Source of the DNA: Bactericera cockerelli
Taxonomy: Eukaryota; Arthropoda; Insecta; Hemiptera; Triozidae
Direction of reading: 5' to 3'
Length of the DNA stretch: 64,000 bases
Assembly (NCBI GenBank): GCA_024516035.1
Contig: CM044964.1
Span: 20,776,931-20,840,930, forward strand
The notes beneath the pieces are model-generated. The model saw nothing but the letters and a program-made list of their open reading frames with translations, was not told the origin of the DNA and did no database searches. How positions within the stretch are numbered: position 1 is the stretch's first letter; each line of letters starts with the position of its first letter. A program made the translations under genes and the position numbers. Shown in pieces: positions 1 through 11,030 of this stretch.

Positions 1-753
1 AATATTGATTCATTAACATCTTGCATTTCTCACTGGACAGTTACACCAGCTTATGTTATCTTACACTGTGAGTCATGGTGACTCAGTAGGTAGGTACACG
101 CGTGTTAGGTTAAAATTAACTAGCCATAAAACCTATGTACAAAAAGATCTGCGATCAACACCATGGAATTATGGACTTTAATAATAATAAAAAAGGCATT
201 TAAAGGGGGTGCAGTATTGGACAACCCCTCACAACTAAGCCCAGACCTTGTCGTCAAAGGCACAGAACTTGGAAATAGGATGAGAGATTTCCTCCCTGGT
301 CACAATAGATCTTACTAGGTCGCAGTGTTAATTGTATGGTGTTTCATCTGAAACCCTGCAACCAGCCCTCATAATAATAATAATAATAACAATAATAAAA
401 AAAACTTTTCGTTCACTAGGAATATTAGGTACTTATTTATATAATATCGTTATTTAGGTATATTATTTATGTAAGTAGGTATTATAATAAATATTTTTAA
501 AAAAAAAAAAAAATATATATTTCGGTTTACGTATGGTGTCGTAATATGATACCACAAGTATCGATTTCATAAGCAAACTATTAATTTTTTTATTTTTTTA
601 ATTTTTTGGTCCAATTCTAAAAACGTTAGATATTTTTTTCCATTAGTTGAGATCCAAAACAATACTACAGGTCCCATCAGTACTTTCAATGTTAGATTAG
701 CGCCACTACTGATTACGAAAACATGAATGATGTAATACATAATTATTATCACA
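1..753. other. AT-rich intergenic DNA, no gene seen
   Basis: I see no coding exon. The stretch holds short ATA/ATT microsatellites (about 369-400) and an A-run near 498-513. Short open frames here have no recognisable protein character. Confidence 0.5.
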
Positions 754-1141
754 GGGGCCTATTACATAAAGCACTGTACACTTCAAACTTGACGAGTTCA
801 CACTTCATGATTCAAATTCTGTTCCATAAAGAAACTTTACGAATTGATTTTTAAAGTAATTTGTCAAGTGAACCGCCACACATTTTCTTCCATTTTTACT
901 GGTGCTTATTGTTATTATTCTTTTGGAAGAATTACCTAGATAAACTGAAAGACACAAGAAAATGAATTTATTTAAGTATAAAAATATTTTATTAGAATTT
1001 CATTTGTTTACACTTTAAGAACGGATGTTTGAGTGGCAATTCAAAGGAAAATCGTAAAGTGACTTGTAAAGCTTTATGAATTTAGCTTTTCGTAACTCGT
1101 CAAGTATGCAGTGAAAGTTTTTTTTTATGAAATGAGCCACT
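754..1141. repeat. Fold-back element with imperfect terminal inverted repeats
   Basis: The left arm (ACTTGACGAGTT within about 754-850) is mirrored by the right arm (AACTCGTCAAGT within about 1075-1141). Both ends carry CATAAA/TTTATG next to the arms. A related end occurs near 40940-40985. No transposase frame is present, so a non-autonomous element is inferred. Confidence 0.5.
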
Positions 1142-1206
1142 GAATAATAACTTGGAAATTTAATTGTGTTAACCCTCTCAAGGTCAGTGTGAAATTAAAA
1201 GACAAG

Positions 1207-1558
1207 TTTCAGTCAGAACTTACATTATGAGCGCGCGCTTAGCTCAGTGGTTAAACACTCGATTGTCATGCGGAAGGTTTCGGATTCGATCCCTCGCGCC
1301 GACAAAAAATTGTATTCTTAAATTGGTTAAAATTGTTTGTATGGTATACCTTCCGGAAGTACGAGTATTCTGTCACTTCTCGCCCATCAAAGGGGAGGCA
1401 TACTACGGGATGGGCAGGCTACAACACAGACCACAAGCGTCTACAGTAGCTCCTGTATCATGGCTACGAAATAAAAGAGGCTGTGAAACACTCATCTTTA
1501 AAAAAAAAAAAACAAACAAACAAACAAAAAAAAACGCAAATTATAGATTAAAAGACAA
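1207..1558 (+). mobile_element. tRNA-headed SINE, family D, full length
   Basis: The head has a pol III A-box-like TTAGCTCAGTGG and a B-box-like GGATTCGATCC (about 1237-1300). A body ending in an A-rich tail follows. ATTAAAAGACAA occurs on both sides (about 1194 and 1547), consistent with a target-site duplication. Relatives lie at 17200, 18225 (minus), 8690 (minus, partial) and 43550 (minus). Confidence 0.7.
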
Positions 1559-1697
1559 ATTATAAAAAGGAGTAAAGTTAAGATTTAGCCAAACTGACCC
1601 TCAACTCTAGCTATAGTTTTCTGTGATTGGTTGAAACTCCGACTTGATTGCGTGTCTGGCCGATATAATATTTAATCCTGTTTCATAAATGAGGCCC

Positions 1698-1915
1698 TGA
1701 GAGTAAGTCCATCGATAATACCCTTGGAGGTCGGTGGTTCAAGTCCCAAGTTAAGCAAAGATTTTTTTAATGGACATAAGATCATTTAGAGCAATTATGT
1801 AAGTACTCCAAACGATGTGAGTTATGTAAGTACTAATGTCCTAATTAGGTCCTACAATATTTAATAGTAAAGCCAGTTTGAGTAGTTGTGATATCAACAC
1901 AAATATGATATCTAT
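1698..1915 (+). mobile_element. Degraded tRNA-headed SINE, family A
   Basis: It keeps the B-box region GGTCGGTGGTTCAAGTCCC and the diagnostic 3' part GTTTGAGTAGTTGTGATATC. The tRNA-like 5' half is eroded. Confidence 0.5.
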
Positions 1916-2922
1916 GTAACACAAAAAAAACACACACACACACACACTTAAAATATATCAGAGGAATAAATATCAAAAATACCTTCTTTTTTTGCTACTG
2001 TCAGAATCAAGATTCCGATTTAAGCAATGCCTGACAGAAGTATCGGCGTAAACTATAAGAGATGTGGTTTCTTGTTCATGTTATTGTAAGTGTTCATTGC
2101 ACAAACTAGTGGGGATTTCAGTAAATGGTTTATATTTGCACAGTTAGAAATATCTCTTAGAGATTGTCATTCTAGAGATTGCCAAGGGCGTAGGCAGCGT
2201 GGAGCAGGTAGGAGCAGGTGCTCCTACCTAAAAATGCTTATTGAGTATGCAATTTGTGAAGGGGCTCCAAAAGATATCAAAAAAAAACCCATTAAAATAT
2301 AAGGAAAGTAAAAAAAAGAAAAAAAATGATATTAAAATCGCAACTATACCTACCATACCAAACGAAAGGGACCAAGAGAGAACAAAAAACCATTCAATTC
2401 AATAATTCAAGTTGGTTTTGTTCTATCCCGCTAGAGCGCAGAAAATACCAGATGGTATTTTCATAATTTCCCCAAACCTACCCCAGTACCCCCCCACCCC
2501 CACATTAAAAAAACCTTGGTAGGAAAGAACCTACCCCCCTAAAACGTAGTGCTGAAAACGGCTACTTTATAGCACCGCAAGCGAACTTTTAACATAATAT
2601 TGAGAAGTAAGTTAATTACGGAGAAAAGAGATAAAAAAAGAGCTTTTTTACATTGCCGCAGTCCGCAGGCGACCTTTTAACATATTTAACACTATAAAAT
2701 GGAGGAAAGAGGTAAGAAAAGAGCTACTTTAAAGTGCCGCAGGCGAGATTTTTACTATTTTAGAAGTAGAAATAGTAGAATGTAGAATAATAATAATGAA
2801 AGGTTATGAAAATATGAAAGATTAACATTACAGCGCCGCAGGGCCCGCAGGCGAAGTTTTGATAAATTAAGCAGTAGAATATGGAGAAAAGATAACCACA
2901 AAAAACTACCGTTAAAAAAAGG

Positions 2923-3215
2923 TCACTGTGGCAGAGCGAGTTAGCGCGCTATAGGCATTGCACACATGGTGACCTGGGTTCGATTCCCAGCGGGGGAGGA
3001 TTTTTTCTGCTCTGTACTTGGATGTTCGGGGTCCACTCATACCTCGTGAGGAAAAATGAGTAGTTACTTGTATGAGTAACGACCAGTGGCGGCATTAACA
3101 GAGTAAAAAGAAATTAATGTAATAGAATAATTCGAAATGTAAAGGAGGCTCTTAGTAATGCTGCGCTACCCACAAAAATTGTGAAGAGGCCTTGTGCTTC
3201 ACCACAAAGAAATTC
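2923..3215 (+). mobile_element. tRNA-headed SINE, family C
   Basis: The head reads GGCAGAGCGAGTTAGCGCGC, then GGTTCGATTCCCAGC (a B box). A conserved body follows, containing CTGCTCTGTACTTGGATGTT and a section ending GCTTCACCACAAAG. Near-identical bodies occur at 55502-55790 and, inverted, at 45955-46240. Confidence 0.75.
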
Positions 3216-3235
3216 GTACAATACAATACAATACA

Positions 3236-3584
3236 GGTTTCGCCAATGAATGCAGTGATATCTTGTTTGCGGCCAAGTTATCTTGGTACTAAATTATTTA
3301 TTTTATTAAAACCCGTTTTCTGAGTTCCTCATTTTGTATGTTTTTAACTGCAAACTATCCTCTAACTTGGCCAGTGTCGCTCCTTGTGATGGTTATATTG
3401 TTATATTCTGTACCTATACATATAGTCGTAATATTCCATACAACCGATGGCATAAAACTGGCCAAAATAGAGGATAGTTTGCAGTTAAAAACAAAAACAG
3501 GAACTCAGAAAACGGGTTTTAAATAATTTAGTACCAAGATAACTTGGCCGCAAACAAGATATCACTGCATTCATTGGCGAAACC
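3236..3584. repeat. Near-perfect 349 bp hairpin
   Basis: The left arm begins GGTTTCGCCAATGAATGCAG and the right arm ends with its exact complement. The arms include complementary copies of the stretch containing AACTTGGCCGCAAACAAGAT and of AACTCAGAAAACGGGTTTT. Single-arm relatives occur at about 55090-55290 and 61660-61930. Confidence 0.8.
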
Positions 3585-4515
3585 TTTTTGGATAGGAGTT
3601 CTGGAACTTGGCCCTTTTTTTAACGGTAGTTTTTTGTGGGATATCATTACTTTTTGTAAATGGTTCGTTTCACAGCACGTTTCACTACTTTTTTTTAGGA
3701 TTCTTCACTTTAATATGCTCCCTAAAACGACACCGTTAAATAGCAGAAATAGTGCGAAAGTGCCGGTATTTTTACAGTAAACCCTAGCACCATGCAAAAT
3801 TTCAGCTTTGTAGGTAGTAGGGAAGTATCTCATAATTTATATACCATAATCGAGTATATTTCCTCCCTAAAATAACACCGTTTAACAGCATGATAAGTGC
3901 GAAAGTTCCAGTTTTCAGATTTTTCCCTGTATTTCTACAATAAACCCTACCATCATGCAAAATTTCAGCTTTCTAGGTAGTCGGGAAGTGCCTCATAATT
4001 TTGATAATCTGTCAGTCAGTTAGTATCAAAATCGCAAATTTCAAAATTACATTCCTCTGGATGTTTTTTGCATAGAGTCTTTAAATTTTCAATGTCTTTT
4101 TAATGATATTAGGACAATCTCTGTTTCATATCTCTATGATCAGTTGAACCGAAGATATGAGGGTGTGAAAAACCGGGTGAATCGGTTCGTGTAAAGATAC
4201 ACTGCCGTGCTTGCTGGAACTTGGCCTGGCGCACTGCCGTGCGCTCAGATAAAAAAAAATGGTTGGGTAAGGATGCCCTAGGTTACAAGTCCCATCTGTT
4301 CCTCTGAAGAATATCCCCAAAATACGGCTTTAAATCTTTTTCCCCAATTTGGGAAAAAACTCAATCTGGCAACCACAAAAACGTAAGTAGTTATAAAATA
4401 TCAGGTATACCTTCTTTATACTAAACTTTTTTTTTCGGAGTTGCTGGACGCCCCCCCCCCCCCTGCTTCGGCCGGAAACTGCCCCTACCTAACGCAAATG
4501 CTGCCTACGCCCTTG

Positions 4516-5030
4516 GAGATTGCCATTCAACCTTTCAACAAAGTTGAACAAACCCTATTCCTAAATACTATCTTGGTTGAAAGCACAAGGAAAATTAATG
4601 TCAATATAATAAGAGCAGTTGTGTTGAGAATAAGAGGAGAAAGGAGGCTCATTAGAAGCTTACCCTACGAAGATGGAGCGGGGATGCCTCATTCTTATTT
4701 ACAATTACTACTTTAATTTTTTTTTTATATAATTGCACATACTATGGTTATTATTTTTTTGTATTTACCTTAACTATGTAATGATGTACTTATGATGAAT
4801 GAGTGTGTTTATATTAATAAAAAATAATCTATGATAGTCTTGAAAAAAAGAAACATCTCTTAATTCCGCTCTCAGTTTACTTGTTCCACTCTTCCATACG
4901 CCCCTGCATAGCTACTTATCAGGTTATGAATATTTCATTCAGTTCTGCAAATTTTCTTCCAACCATAGTTTTCATTGAAATTCTCTAATTGCCATTACTT
5001 GTGAAATCTTTTCCAACTTCTTAATTAATA
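4516..5030. other. Intergenic DNA, no gene seen
   Basis: A short open frame (to 4716) ends next to CTACGAAGATGGAGCGGGG. Similar GAAGATGG-GC-GG endings recur near 26985, 27500 and, inverted, 50880, so this is probably a repeat end rather than a gene. Confidence 0.4.
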
Positions 5031-5034
5031 AAAA

Positions 5035-5190
5035 TAATAACACTCTTTAGTGGAAGGTAACCATCAGGCGAGGTTAATGGACAAAGCATTTTCTACCACC
5101 TAACCCTCAGAGTCTTATGTGGTCACAAACTCAAATTAATGAGGAAAAATTCATGCACTGGGTGGGATTCGAACCACTACGCTACCTGAA
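5035..5190 (-). mobile_element. SINE family F, partial
   Basis: It shares the body containing GGTAACCATCAGGCGAGGTTAA and a reverse B box (GGATTCGAACC) with copies at 7600-7830, 58976-59180 and 60710-60915 (all minus) and 42745-42920 (plus). Confidence 0.65.
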
Positions 5191-5519
5191 TTAATATTTC
5201 AATACAACGATCTCAGGATAAGAAATGTTGGACGAGGAAGATTAACCCATAAGAGACCCGTGTCACCATTTATGGTCACACAATTCTCATCGAGGTCATG
5301 CAGGACGGAGTAATAATGATGCTGGAACTTGGCCTGGTGCACTACCGTGCCCACAAATGTTAATAGATAAATAAGTTTTATTTTTCATATTTTTTTTTCG
5401 TGTATATACAGAGGACCCACCCTAAGCCATTTTTATTTGGCTTCTAAGATACTTAAGTTGTTTTATCATGGCTACTTTATAAAATCATAAACATTCAAAG
5501 ACCAAGTTATATTGCTCAA

Positions 5520-5832
5520 TCATTTCAATTCTTAGCGGACTCAAATAATTACAGCACAAGATCAGTTGCAACAAAACTTTTAACTGTGCCTCTACAATTC
5601 TACATCATACAACATCTTTTGAAAAATCTTTCCAGATATGCACAGTGCGACTTTGGAATTCGTTGCCATCTGAAATTAGAAACTTACAAAACCTAAGTTT
5701 GTTTAAATCTGAAGTGGTTCGTTACTTGAAGCTTGAGTAAAGAGCCGCTTCTCCGTCGGTTGGGTGGAAGAGCTCATTCATGAGAACCCTACCTCAATAG
5801 GAAAGCCATTAAAAAAAATAAATAAAAAAAAA
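5520..5832 (+). mobile_element. LINE 3' end: non-LTR reverse transcriptase C-terminus remnant
   Basis: Conceptual translation gives STRSVATKLLTVP, then in another frame TVRLWNSLPSEIRNLQNLSLFKS and a stop. The LLTVP...LWNSLP pattern is characteristic of the C-terminus of non-LTR retrotransposon ORF2. The change of frame shows it is dead. The 3' tail contains GGTTGGGTGGAAGAG, which also begins the widespread family H repeats, and then an A-rich end. Confidence 0.6.
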
Positions 5833-6139
5833 TACTTATTTATCGCAATTCTTTCATCGACATTTGAAAAGTAGCTACCGATAAAGTTTAGAAGAATCTG
5901 CTACCTTTCCAGAGCTCAGTAAAACGTTTCTGCAGTCTTTCGCATAATTTCTTATCACCCTCTTATCACTATTATTTCTGGAGAAACCCTTGACTCATCA
6001 TTCATCATTCTTACCTATGTAGGTGGTGTTGTGTTAGGACAGCCTGATGTAGTAACCTATGTTCCTACTGAGGCCAATTAGGGGCATTGGGGTAGAAGAT
6101 GTATCTAGGATAAGGGCCGAATTAAAAAATAGGATCACA

Positions 6140-6290
6140 ATTACCGACCTCAGTAGCTTAATCGATAAGGCGGCGGACTTGTAACCTGGAGCTCGGTGGT
6201 TCAAGTCCCAGTTTCAGCGTAGATTTAGTAGAGCGAGTTTGAGTAGTTGTGATATCACAAAAGTGATTAACACGAATATGATAAACTAAA
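6140..6290 (+). mobile_element. tRNA-headed SINE, family A
   Basis: A tRNA-like head (CTCAGTAGCTTAATCGATAA, then GGTGGTTCAAGTCCC) is followed by the constant body GTAGATTTAGTA and GAGTAGTTGTGATATCAC. It is the commonest SINE in the window. Confidence 0.75.
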
Positions 6291-6354
6291 ATAAAAAAAT
6301 AGGATCACAATTACAACAAAAATAACTATTATCCGGTTCTCGTTGAATCACCGA

Positions 6355-6545
6355 CGTTGAGCAACGTCCAGTGAGTTGAAGACTTCGTAATGCTGCCATT
6401 CCGGTACAGGCCAGGCTGGGTGAGCTTAATGTGGGTAGCAGATTTGTATAAGTTTCTTAAGAATGGAGGAGGGCAACACCCCTGTCGTGATATGACCATG
6501 CTGTTGAAAGCGACGTTAAACCCAAATGTAAAAATAGGCCAGACC
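6355..6545 (+). mobile_element. 5S-rRNA-headed SINE, 5'-truncated
   Basis: It keeps a degraded 5S box region (GAGCAACGTCCAGTGAGTTG), then the conserved central domain (CAGGCTGGGTGAG, AATGTGGGTAGCAG, GTCGTGATATGACCATG) and the end GTTGAAAGCGACGTTAAACC. Confidence 0.65.
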
Positions 6546-6602
6546 CTTAAGTTGAACTATTGCTCTGATTGGTTTAAACTCAGACTTGAGAAAACGGTCT
6601 GG

Positions 6603-6795
6603 TAAATCTTATTATTATTATTATTATTATGCTTTATTTGGTAAGACAAAAATATATACAGTAAAATACAATGAAATTATAAAGAAAAAATAAATAGATT
6701 TAATAAAGAAAAAAGAATGAAGCTAATGTCCTATCTAAAGGGCGGGGTTATTGCCTGAATGCCTGTGGTAATCTCTTCCACTCAACCCTTATTTG
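6603..6795 (-). mobile_element. Family H retroposon / LINE 3' tail
   Basis: Read on the minus strand it runs GGGTTGAGTGGAAGAGATTACC, CCGCCCTTTAGATAGGACATT, then an AT-rich tail with CAAATAAAGC and (ATA)n. Similar copies are at 8826, 15780, 19255, 29705, 31971, 32250, 32615 and 49320. Confidence 0.6.
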
Positions 6796-7599
6796 TTGTA
6801 AACTTTGTTGTTGTAAACTTTGATCGAGCTACAGGAGGTTCGTCCACATCCACTAGTACATTTTCCTACCTTATTCTGTGTATCTTCCACACTTTTGTCA
6901 GCGCCTTCTTCACTGACTTTTTGGGCCTCTGCTCGGACTAAGGGTAGCACATCAGTGGCGGACATCTTGGGTAGATTTTGGGTCACAGTTAGCTCTAGAA
7001 ATGGAGTTCACAAACTTCAAGATAACCAGACGCGGTGAGAAAAAAAGAAGTTTAAACTTTAGACTGTTTTTTAGAAGATGTCTCAATTCTTGGACGATTT
7101 ATAACTTTAAAAAATAATCGATCTAATTCAGTTATGTACCTATCTATTGAGATTTTTAGTTATTGATATTAAAACGTTTGGTATTTCTATACTTTATATG
7201 AACGAAAATTTATATTTGCTACTTTTCAAGACTTACTTCGAATTTAAGACACGTTTAGAACTGTTTAAATTCAACTTCTTAGACTTTTTATTTTGGTAAG
7301 GGTTTTAAGGACCTTAAAAAATAGTTATTAGAATCTATTTTTAAGTTTTTTTTTTTGGGAGTTCTTGGACCGACCAAAGCTATGACTGAGGTATCGCCCG
7401 GGCATTACCTGCTGGAACAGGGTGTTATGCAACGGACAGGTAGTACGCATAACGTCCTCCCAATGGACTATCTCTTTCTCTGTTTTGGACTATCTCTGTC
7501 TCCGTTTAGTTCCTGATGGTGAGAGGACTTTCACCGACATATCCTGTTAACCCTTTCCTGCACACGTGTTAGGTCACCGTGCATTGGTTTTACTTTGTA

Positions 7600-7830
7600 A
7601 TAATAATAGCTCTATTTACTGGTAGGTAACCACCCGGCGAGGTTAATGCTTGAAGCATTTTCTACTACCTAACTCTCAGATTCTCATTATTGTGTGGTTA
7701 CAAACTTAAATTAATGAGGAAAATTCATACACTGGGTGGAATTCGGACAAACGGATCACTACGCTACCTGGATTAACAGACTAGCGCGTTAACCACTTCA
7801 CTAGGTACCAGTTAGGTCACCGTGCATTGG
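7600..7830 (-). mobile_element. SINE family F
   Basis: The body has GGTAACCACCCGGCGAGGTTA and TTAATGAGGAAAATTCATAC, then a tRNA-like end with ATTCGGACAAACGGATCACT, all in reverse orientation. Confidence 0.65.
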
Positions 7831-7935
7831 TAGTCGACTGGTTAAGGCGCTAAGGCCCGAATAATGAAATAGGATTAGATTAACTAATCCAACACTATCC
7901 TTTAGCACGCCCTCTGGTGGAAATTTGAAAAGTTG

Positions 7936-8085
7936 AAAAAAGTTATCATATTTGTGTTAATCACAATAGTGAAGTCACAAGTACTCAAACAGCGAGTTAC
8001 AAAATATTTGCTGAAACCGGGACTTGAACCACCGACCTCCAGGTTTCGAGTCCTCCGCCTTATCGATCAAGCTACTGAGGTAGGT
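7936..8085 (-). mobile_element. tRNA-headed SINE, family A
   Basis: A reverse-orientation copy. The body ATCACAATAGTGAAGTCAC precedes the reversed B box GGGACTTGAACCACCGACC. Confidence 0.7.
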
Positions 8086-8689
8086 ATTCAACAAGATATT
8101 CAGTTATTCAGGGTTAACGTTAGAGTTTGATGGTCACTATCCTTATTCACAAGAACCTGACTATTACATGACTTAGGACCAGCGTGCCTCAACCTGTGGC
8201 CTCTGGACCACGCAGTCTCTAAAAGTATATTAATATAATAACCAACCTCATTACCTTGCGATTATAGCCAGGACCAAAGAAATTGCAAACCTATTTTTTT
8301 TTTTAAGTTGAATTTACGAGGTTAACCGCCATTGAAAAATATAGAAAGTGGGCTTGATAAAAATAATGATAAATAATGATAAAAAAAACAAGGTTTAAAA
8401 AAAAGATAACTACATGATGAATTTTATGATAAATATAATTTCAAATACCCATGCCTAATATATTCAGAGCCCTACTCTAAAACCCAATTCATTAAATAAA
8501 AATAACCTGCGATTTTTCCATTCCGGGTTTTTTTCCCGGTACTGTCTACAAATGTTAGCATAAGTGACAAGGGATGGATGCACAATACACTTACACGGCA
8601 TTACAATTTAGATAATGTACGAATTACATTCCTACTCACAGCCTTTTTACTTTCCTTATCCTATTTTATTTCGTGGGCATGATACAGCA

Positions 8690-8780
8690 GCATCTGTGTT
8701 AGACGCTTATGGTCTGTGTTGTAGCCTGCCCATCCCGCAGTATGCCTGTCCTTTGATGGGCGAGAAGTGACTCCCTGGGG
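8690..8780 (-). mobile_element. SINE family D, 3' fragment
   Basis: Matches the family D 3' body in reverse: GGTCTGTGTTGTAGCCTGCC and GATGGGCGAGAAGTGAC. Confidence 0.6.
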
Positions 8781-8825
8781 GAGAGACTCACTAAACACTG
8801 GTAATAATTATGTGCCTAGTAATAA

Positions 8826-9012
8826 GAGTTGGGTGGAAGAGATTGCCACAGGCAATAACCCCGCTCTTTAGGTAGGACATTAGCTTTATTCTCTTTTTTG
8901 TTCTTGTTTCTTTGTTCAATGTATTTATTTTTTCCTTATAATTTCATTTTATTTTACTGTATATATTTTACTTTGTCTTACCTAATAAAGCATAATATAA
9001 TAATAATAATAA
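8826..9012 (+). mobile_element. Family H retroposon / LINE 3' tail
   Basis: Starts GTTGGGTGGAAGAGATTGCC, continues CCCGCTCTTTAGGTAGGACA, and ends CCTAATAAAGCATAATA followed by (TAA)n. AATAAAG next to the terminal microsatellite suggests a retroposon 3' end. Confidence 0.6.
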
Positions 9013-9019
9013 ACTCTTA

Positions 9020-9788
9020 AGCCGGCCACACACTCACATGCAAGCATGAACAGGCAACGGGCAGCAAGAAAGAGCTTATGCTCGTGACCTTTTTTCGCCA
9101 CACAGGCTCATTTTTTTCGCCACACAGGCTCATACATGCATGACAGGCAAGCCTGTTCATGCAAGCATCATGTCATGCCTGGGTATGACATACATGTTTG
9201 TCAACAAGCGGAGTCCTGACACCTGTGACAGGCCCGTGCGTGAACTCAGACATGCATAAGTATAAGTAGTGCTTTATTTAAACTGTCAGCGCAAAACAGG
9301 TAGTCCGATTATGCCAACAGTTTAAAGCTCCTCTTCATTTGTTTGAGTATAGATACAATGTAAATAAAATAACAATTAGAGGGTAAGGATGTCCTGGTAG
9401 CTCAGTGGTAAAGGCGGCACTCTGTGAATCCAAATAATCCAGAGGTCGCGGGTTCGAAACCCAGCCGGGACATGACAAGTTATCCTCCCATTTTGGGATT
9501 TTTTACACATAATAATATTAATAATGCGTCTTAGGCTTACTGCTGGAATAATGGGACTTAATAGTCCTAATCGGGCAGTATAAATAAGGCGTTATTATTA
9601 TTATTATTATTATTATTATGAGAGGGTAAGGATAAGTGTCATGTATGCATGTCATGCATGCCTGTTGAGTAATTAATTTTTCAACAGGCATGCTTGAACG
9701 AGCTCATGCTCGTTATGTTTTTCAGCCACACCCACCCATGCATACTTACCACGCCTACTCATGCATACTTGCACGTGGGTGAACGGCT
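9020..9788. mobile_element. MITE with TTA target duplication, carrying a nested SINE
   Basis: The ends are inverted: AGCCGGCCACACACTCACATGC at the left, and a right end whose complement begins AGCCGTTCACCCACGTGCAAG. Both sides have TTA (9017-9019 and 9789-9791). A 3 bp TTA duplication fits PIF/Harbinger-type elements. No transposase frame is seen; a family B SINE interrupts it. Confidence 0.65.
9388..9612 (+). mobile_element. tRNA-headed SINE, family B
   Basis: The head contains TAGCTCAGTGGTAAAGGCGG and GGTTCGAAACCCAGCCGGGAC. The body contains GCTTACTGCTGGAATAATGG and ends TATAAATAAGGCGTTATT with (ATT)n. Other copies are at 18735 (plus) and 13290, 27065, 31005, 56680 and 57425 (minus). Confidence 0.8.
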
Positions 9789-10019
9789 TTAGGATTTTTT
9801 TTTCTTATTCTCTTTTTTCTTTCTTTCTTTTTTTTTTCTTATTCTCGTTCGACATTCTGGGACAGGCAGGTTTCTAGATCAAGACAGTTTTGGACACCAC
9901 TGTGTTCCAAAGATTAAATAAATTATTACGCAGGCCCCGAGATGTGGGTTTCTGATGTAATACTTTACTTTCATAAAGAGTGTATGTGCCTACTAGAGTG
10001 TACCAGAATGTGCCATCTA

Positions 10020-10182
10020 ACTGCCGACCTCAGCAGTATCTCGATCTCAGAAGCTGATCGATAAAGGCACCGGACTTGTGACCTGGAGGTCGGTGGTTCA
10101 AGTTCCGGTTTCAGCGTAGAATTAGTAAAGCGAGTTTGAGTAGTTGTGATATCACGAAAGTGATTAACACAAATATGATCCT
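10020..10182 (+). mobile_element. tRNA-headed SINE, family A
   Basis: Full-length head with a short internal duplication near AGTATCTCGATCTCAGAAGC, then the constant body and TGATATCACGAAAGTGATTA. Confidence 0.75.
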
Positions 10183-10341
10183 GAGTATGAGTATAAGTAT
10201 ACTACCTGTATCAAGGAACATAAGAAGAAGAAAAAGAAAGAAGAAAAAAAAATGTATACTGTGTTGTTTAGGCAACTGCCCATGTGGCACTAGTTGTAAA
10301 ATATTTTTTAATAAATATTTTTACGTTCTCTCTCTGATTAA

Positions 10342-10512
10342 GAATGTCAGGGCAAGACAGGTAGTCCCATTATGCGAACAGTTTTTGAGTAACTCAAAAC
10401 TGTTCTTTTTTTTTTCTTTTTTTTTTCTTTTCTTAATTTTATACTGTTGCCTGTTTGTCCTCCTAATAAAGCTTAAAGCATAATGGGACTACCTGTCTTG
10501 CGCTGACAGTCT
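10342..10512. repeat. Fold-back element interrupted by a family H tail
   Basis: GGCAAGACAGGTAGTCCCATTATG (from about 10350) is mirrored by CATAATGGGACTACCTGTC (to about 10498). A T-rich family H-like tail sits between the arms. The same arm occurs singly near 9288 and 53000-53050. Confidence 0.6.
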
Positions 10513-10663
10513 AAAAAAAAAAAATTCAAATCAGTACATCAAAACCAAGTAGAATGAATTGGTCACAATAAAAATAAAATTATCGCATGAAGTCAGAGTG
10601 CTAATGAGTTTCTACTGAAACCATCTACATCCAGGTATTATACATAATATAGTCGTTTTGTGA

Positions 10664-10792
10664 CCGACCCCAGTAGCTTCATCGATAAGGCGGCGGACTT
10701 GTAACCTGGAGGCCGATGGTTCAAGTCCCGGTTCCAGCGTAGATTTAGTAAATCGAGTTTGAGTAGTTGTGATATCACAAATGTGATTAAAT
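10664..10792 (+). mobile_element. tRNA-headed SINE, family A
   Basis: CAGTAGCTTCATCGATAAGG head, GGTTCAAGTCCCGG B box and the constant body up to TGATATCACAAATGTGATTA. Confidence 0.75.
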
Positions 10793-10877
10793 ATTAAATT
10801 CGTACTGTGTTAGTAAATAAAAATTGATAAAAGTTAGCGGGAAGTGGGCGAAAACATTAAAACAAAATACATATAAA

Positions 10878-11019
10878 ATAAGTTATCATATTAAATTTGT
10901 GTTGATCACTTTCGTGATGTCACAACTACTCAAACTCGCTTTACCAAATTTACGCTGAAACCCGGACTTGAACCACCGACCTCCAGGTTACAAGTCCGCC
11001 GCCTTATCGATCAAGCTAC
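10878..11019 (-). mobile_element. tRNA-headed SINE, family A
   Basis: A reverse copy that ends at GATCAAGCTACT, about a dozen bases from the fold-back element that starts at 11031. Confidence 0.75.
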
Positions 11020-11030
11020 TCTTAAACTAT

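Larger units (their letters stand above)
2183..4515. mobile_element. hAT-like non-autonomous DNA transposon, 2.3 kb
   Basis: The termini are inverted: CAAGGGCGTAGGCAGC at the left and GCTGCCTACGCCCTTG at the right. They are flanked by a perfect 8 bp duplication GAGATTGC (2175-2182 and 4516-4523). An 8 bp duplication with short inverted ends is the hAT superfamily signature. I see no transposase reading frame. Inside are a family C SINE (2923-3215), a large hairpin (3236-3584) and repeats with CAGTCAGT motifs near 4010, so it has served as a landing site for later insertions. Confidence 0.75.

Noticed and set aside
6759..7038. Overlapping 60-72 residue frames on both strands
   Set aside because: They lie in a family H tail and flanking unique DNA, with no start or splice context and no recognisable domain.
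9388..9475. tRNA gene candidates (also near 1240, 2925, 6145, 17205, 24143, 35457, 42379, 55502)
   Set aside because: They have A and B box-like motifs, but the cloverleafs are imperfect or carry insertions and each is followed by a constant SINE body. They are SINE heads.
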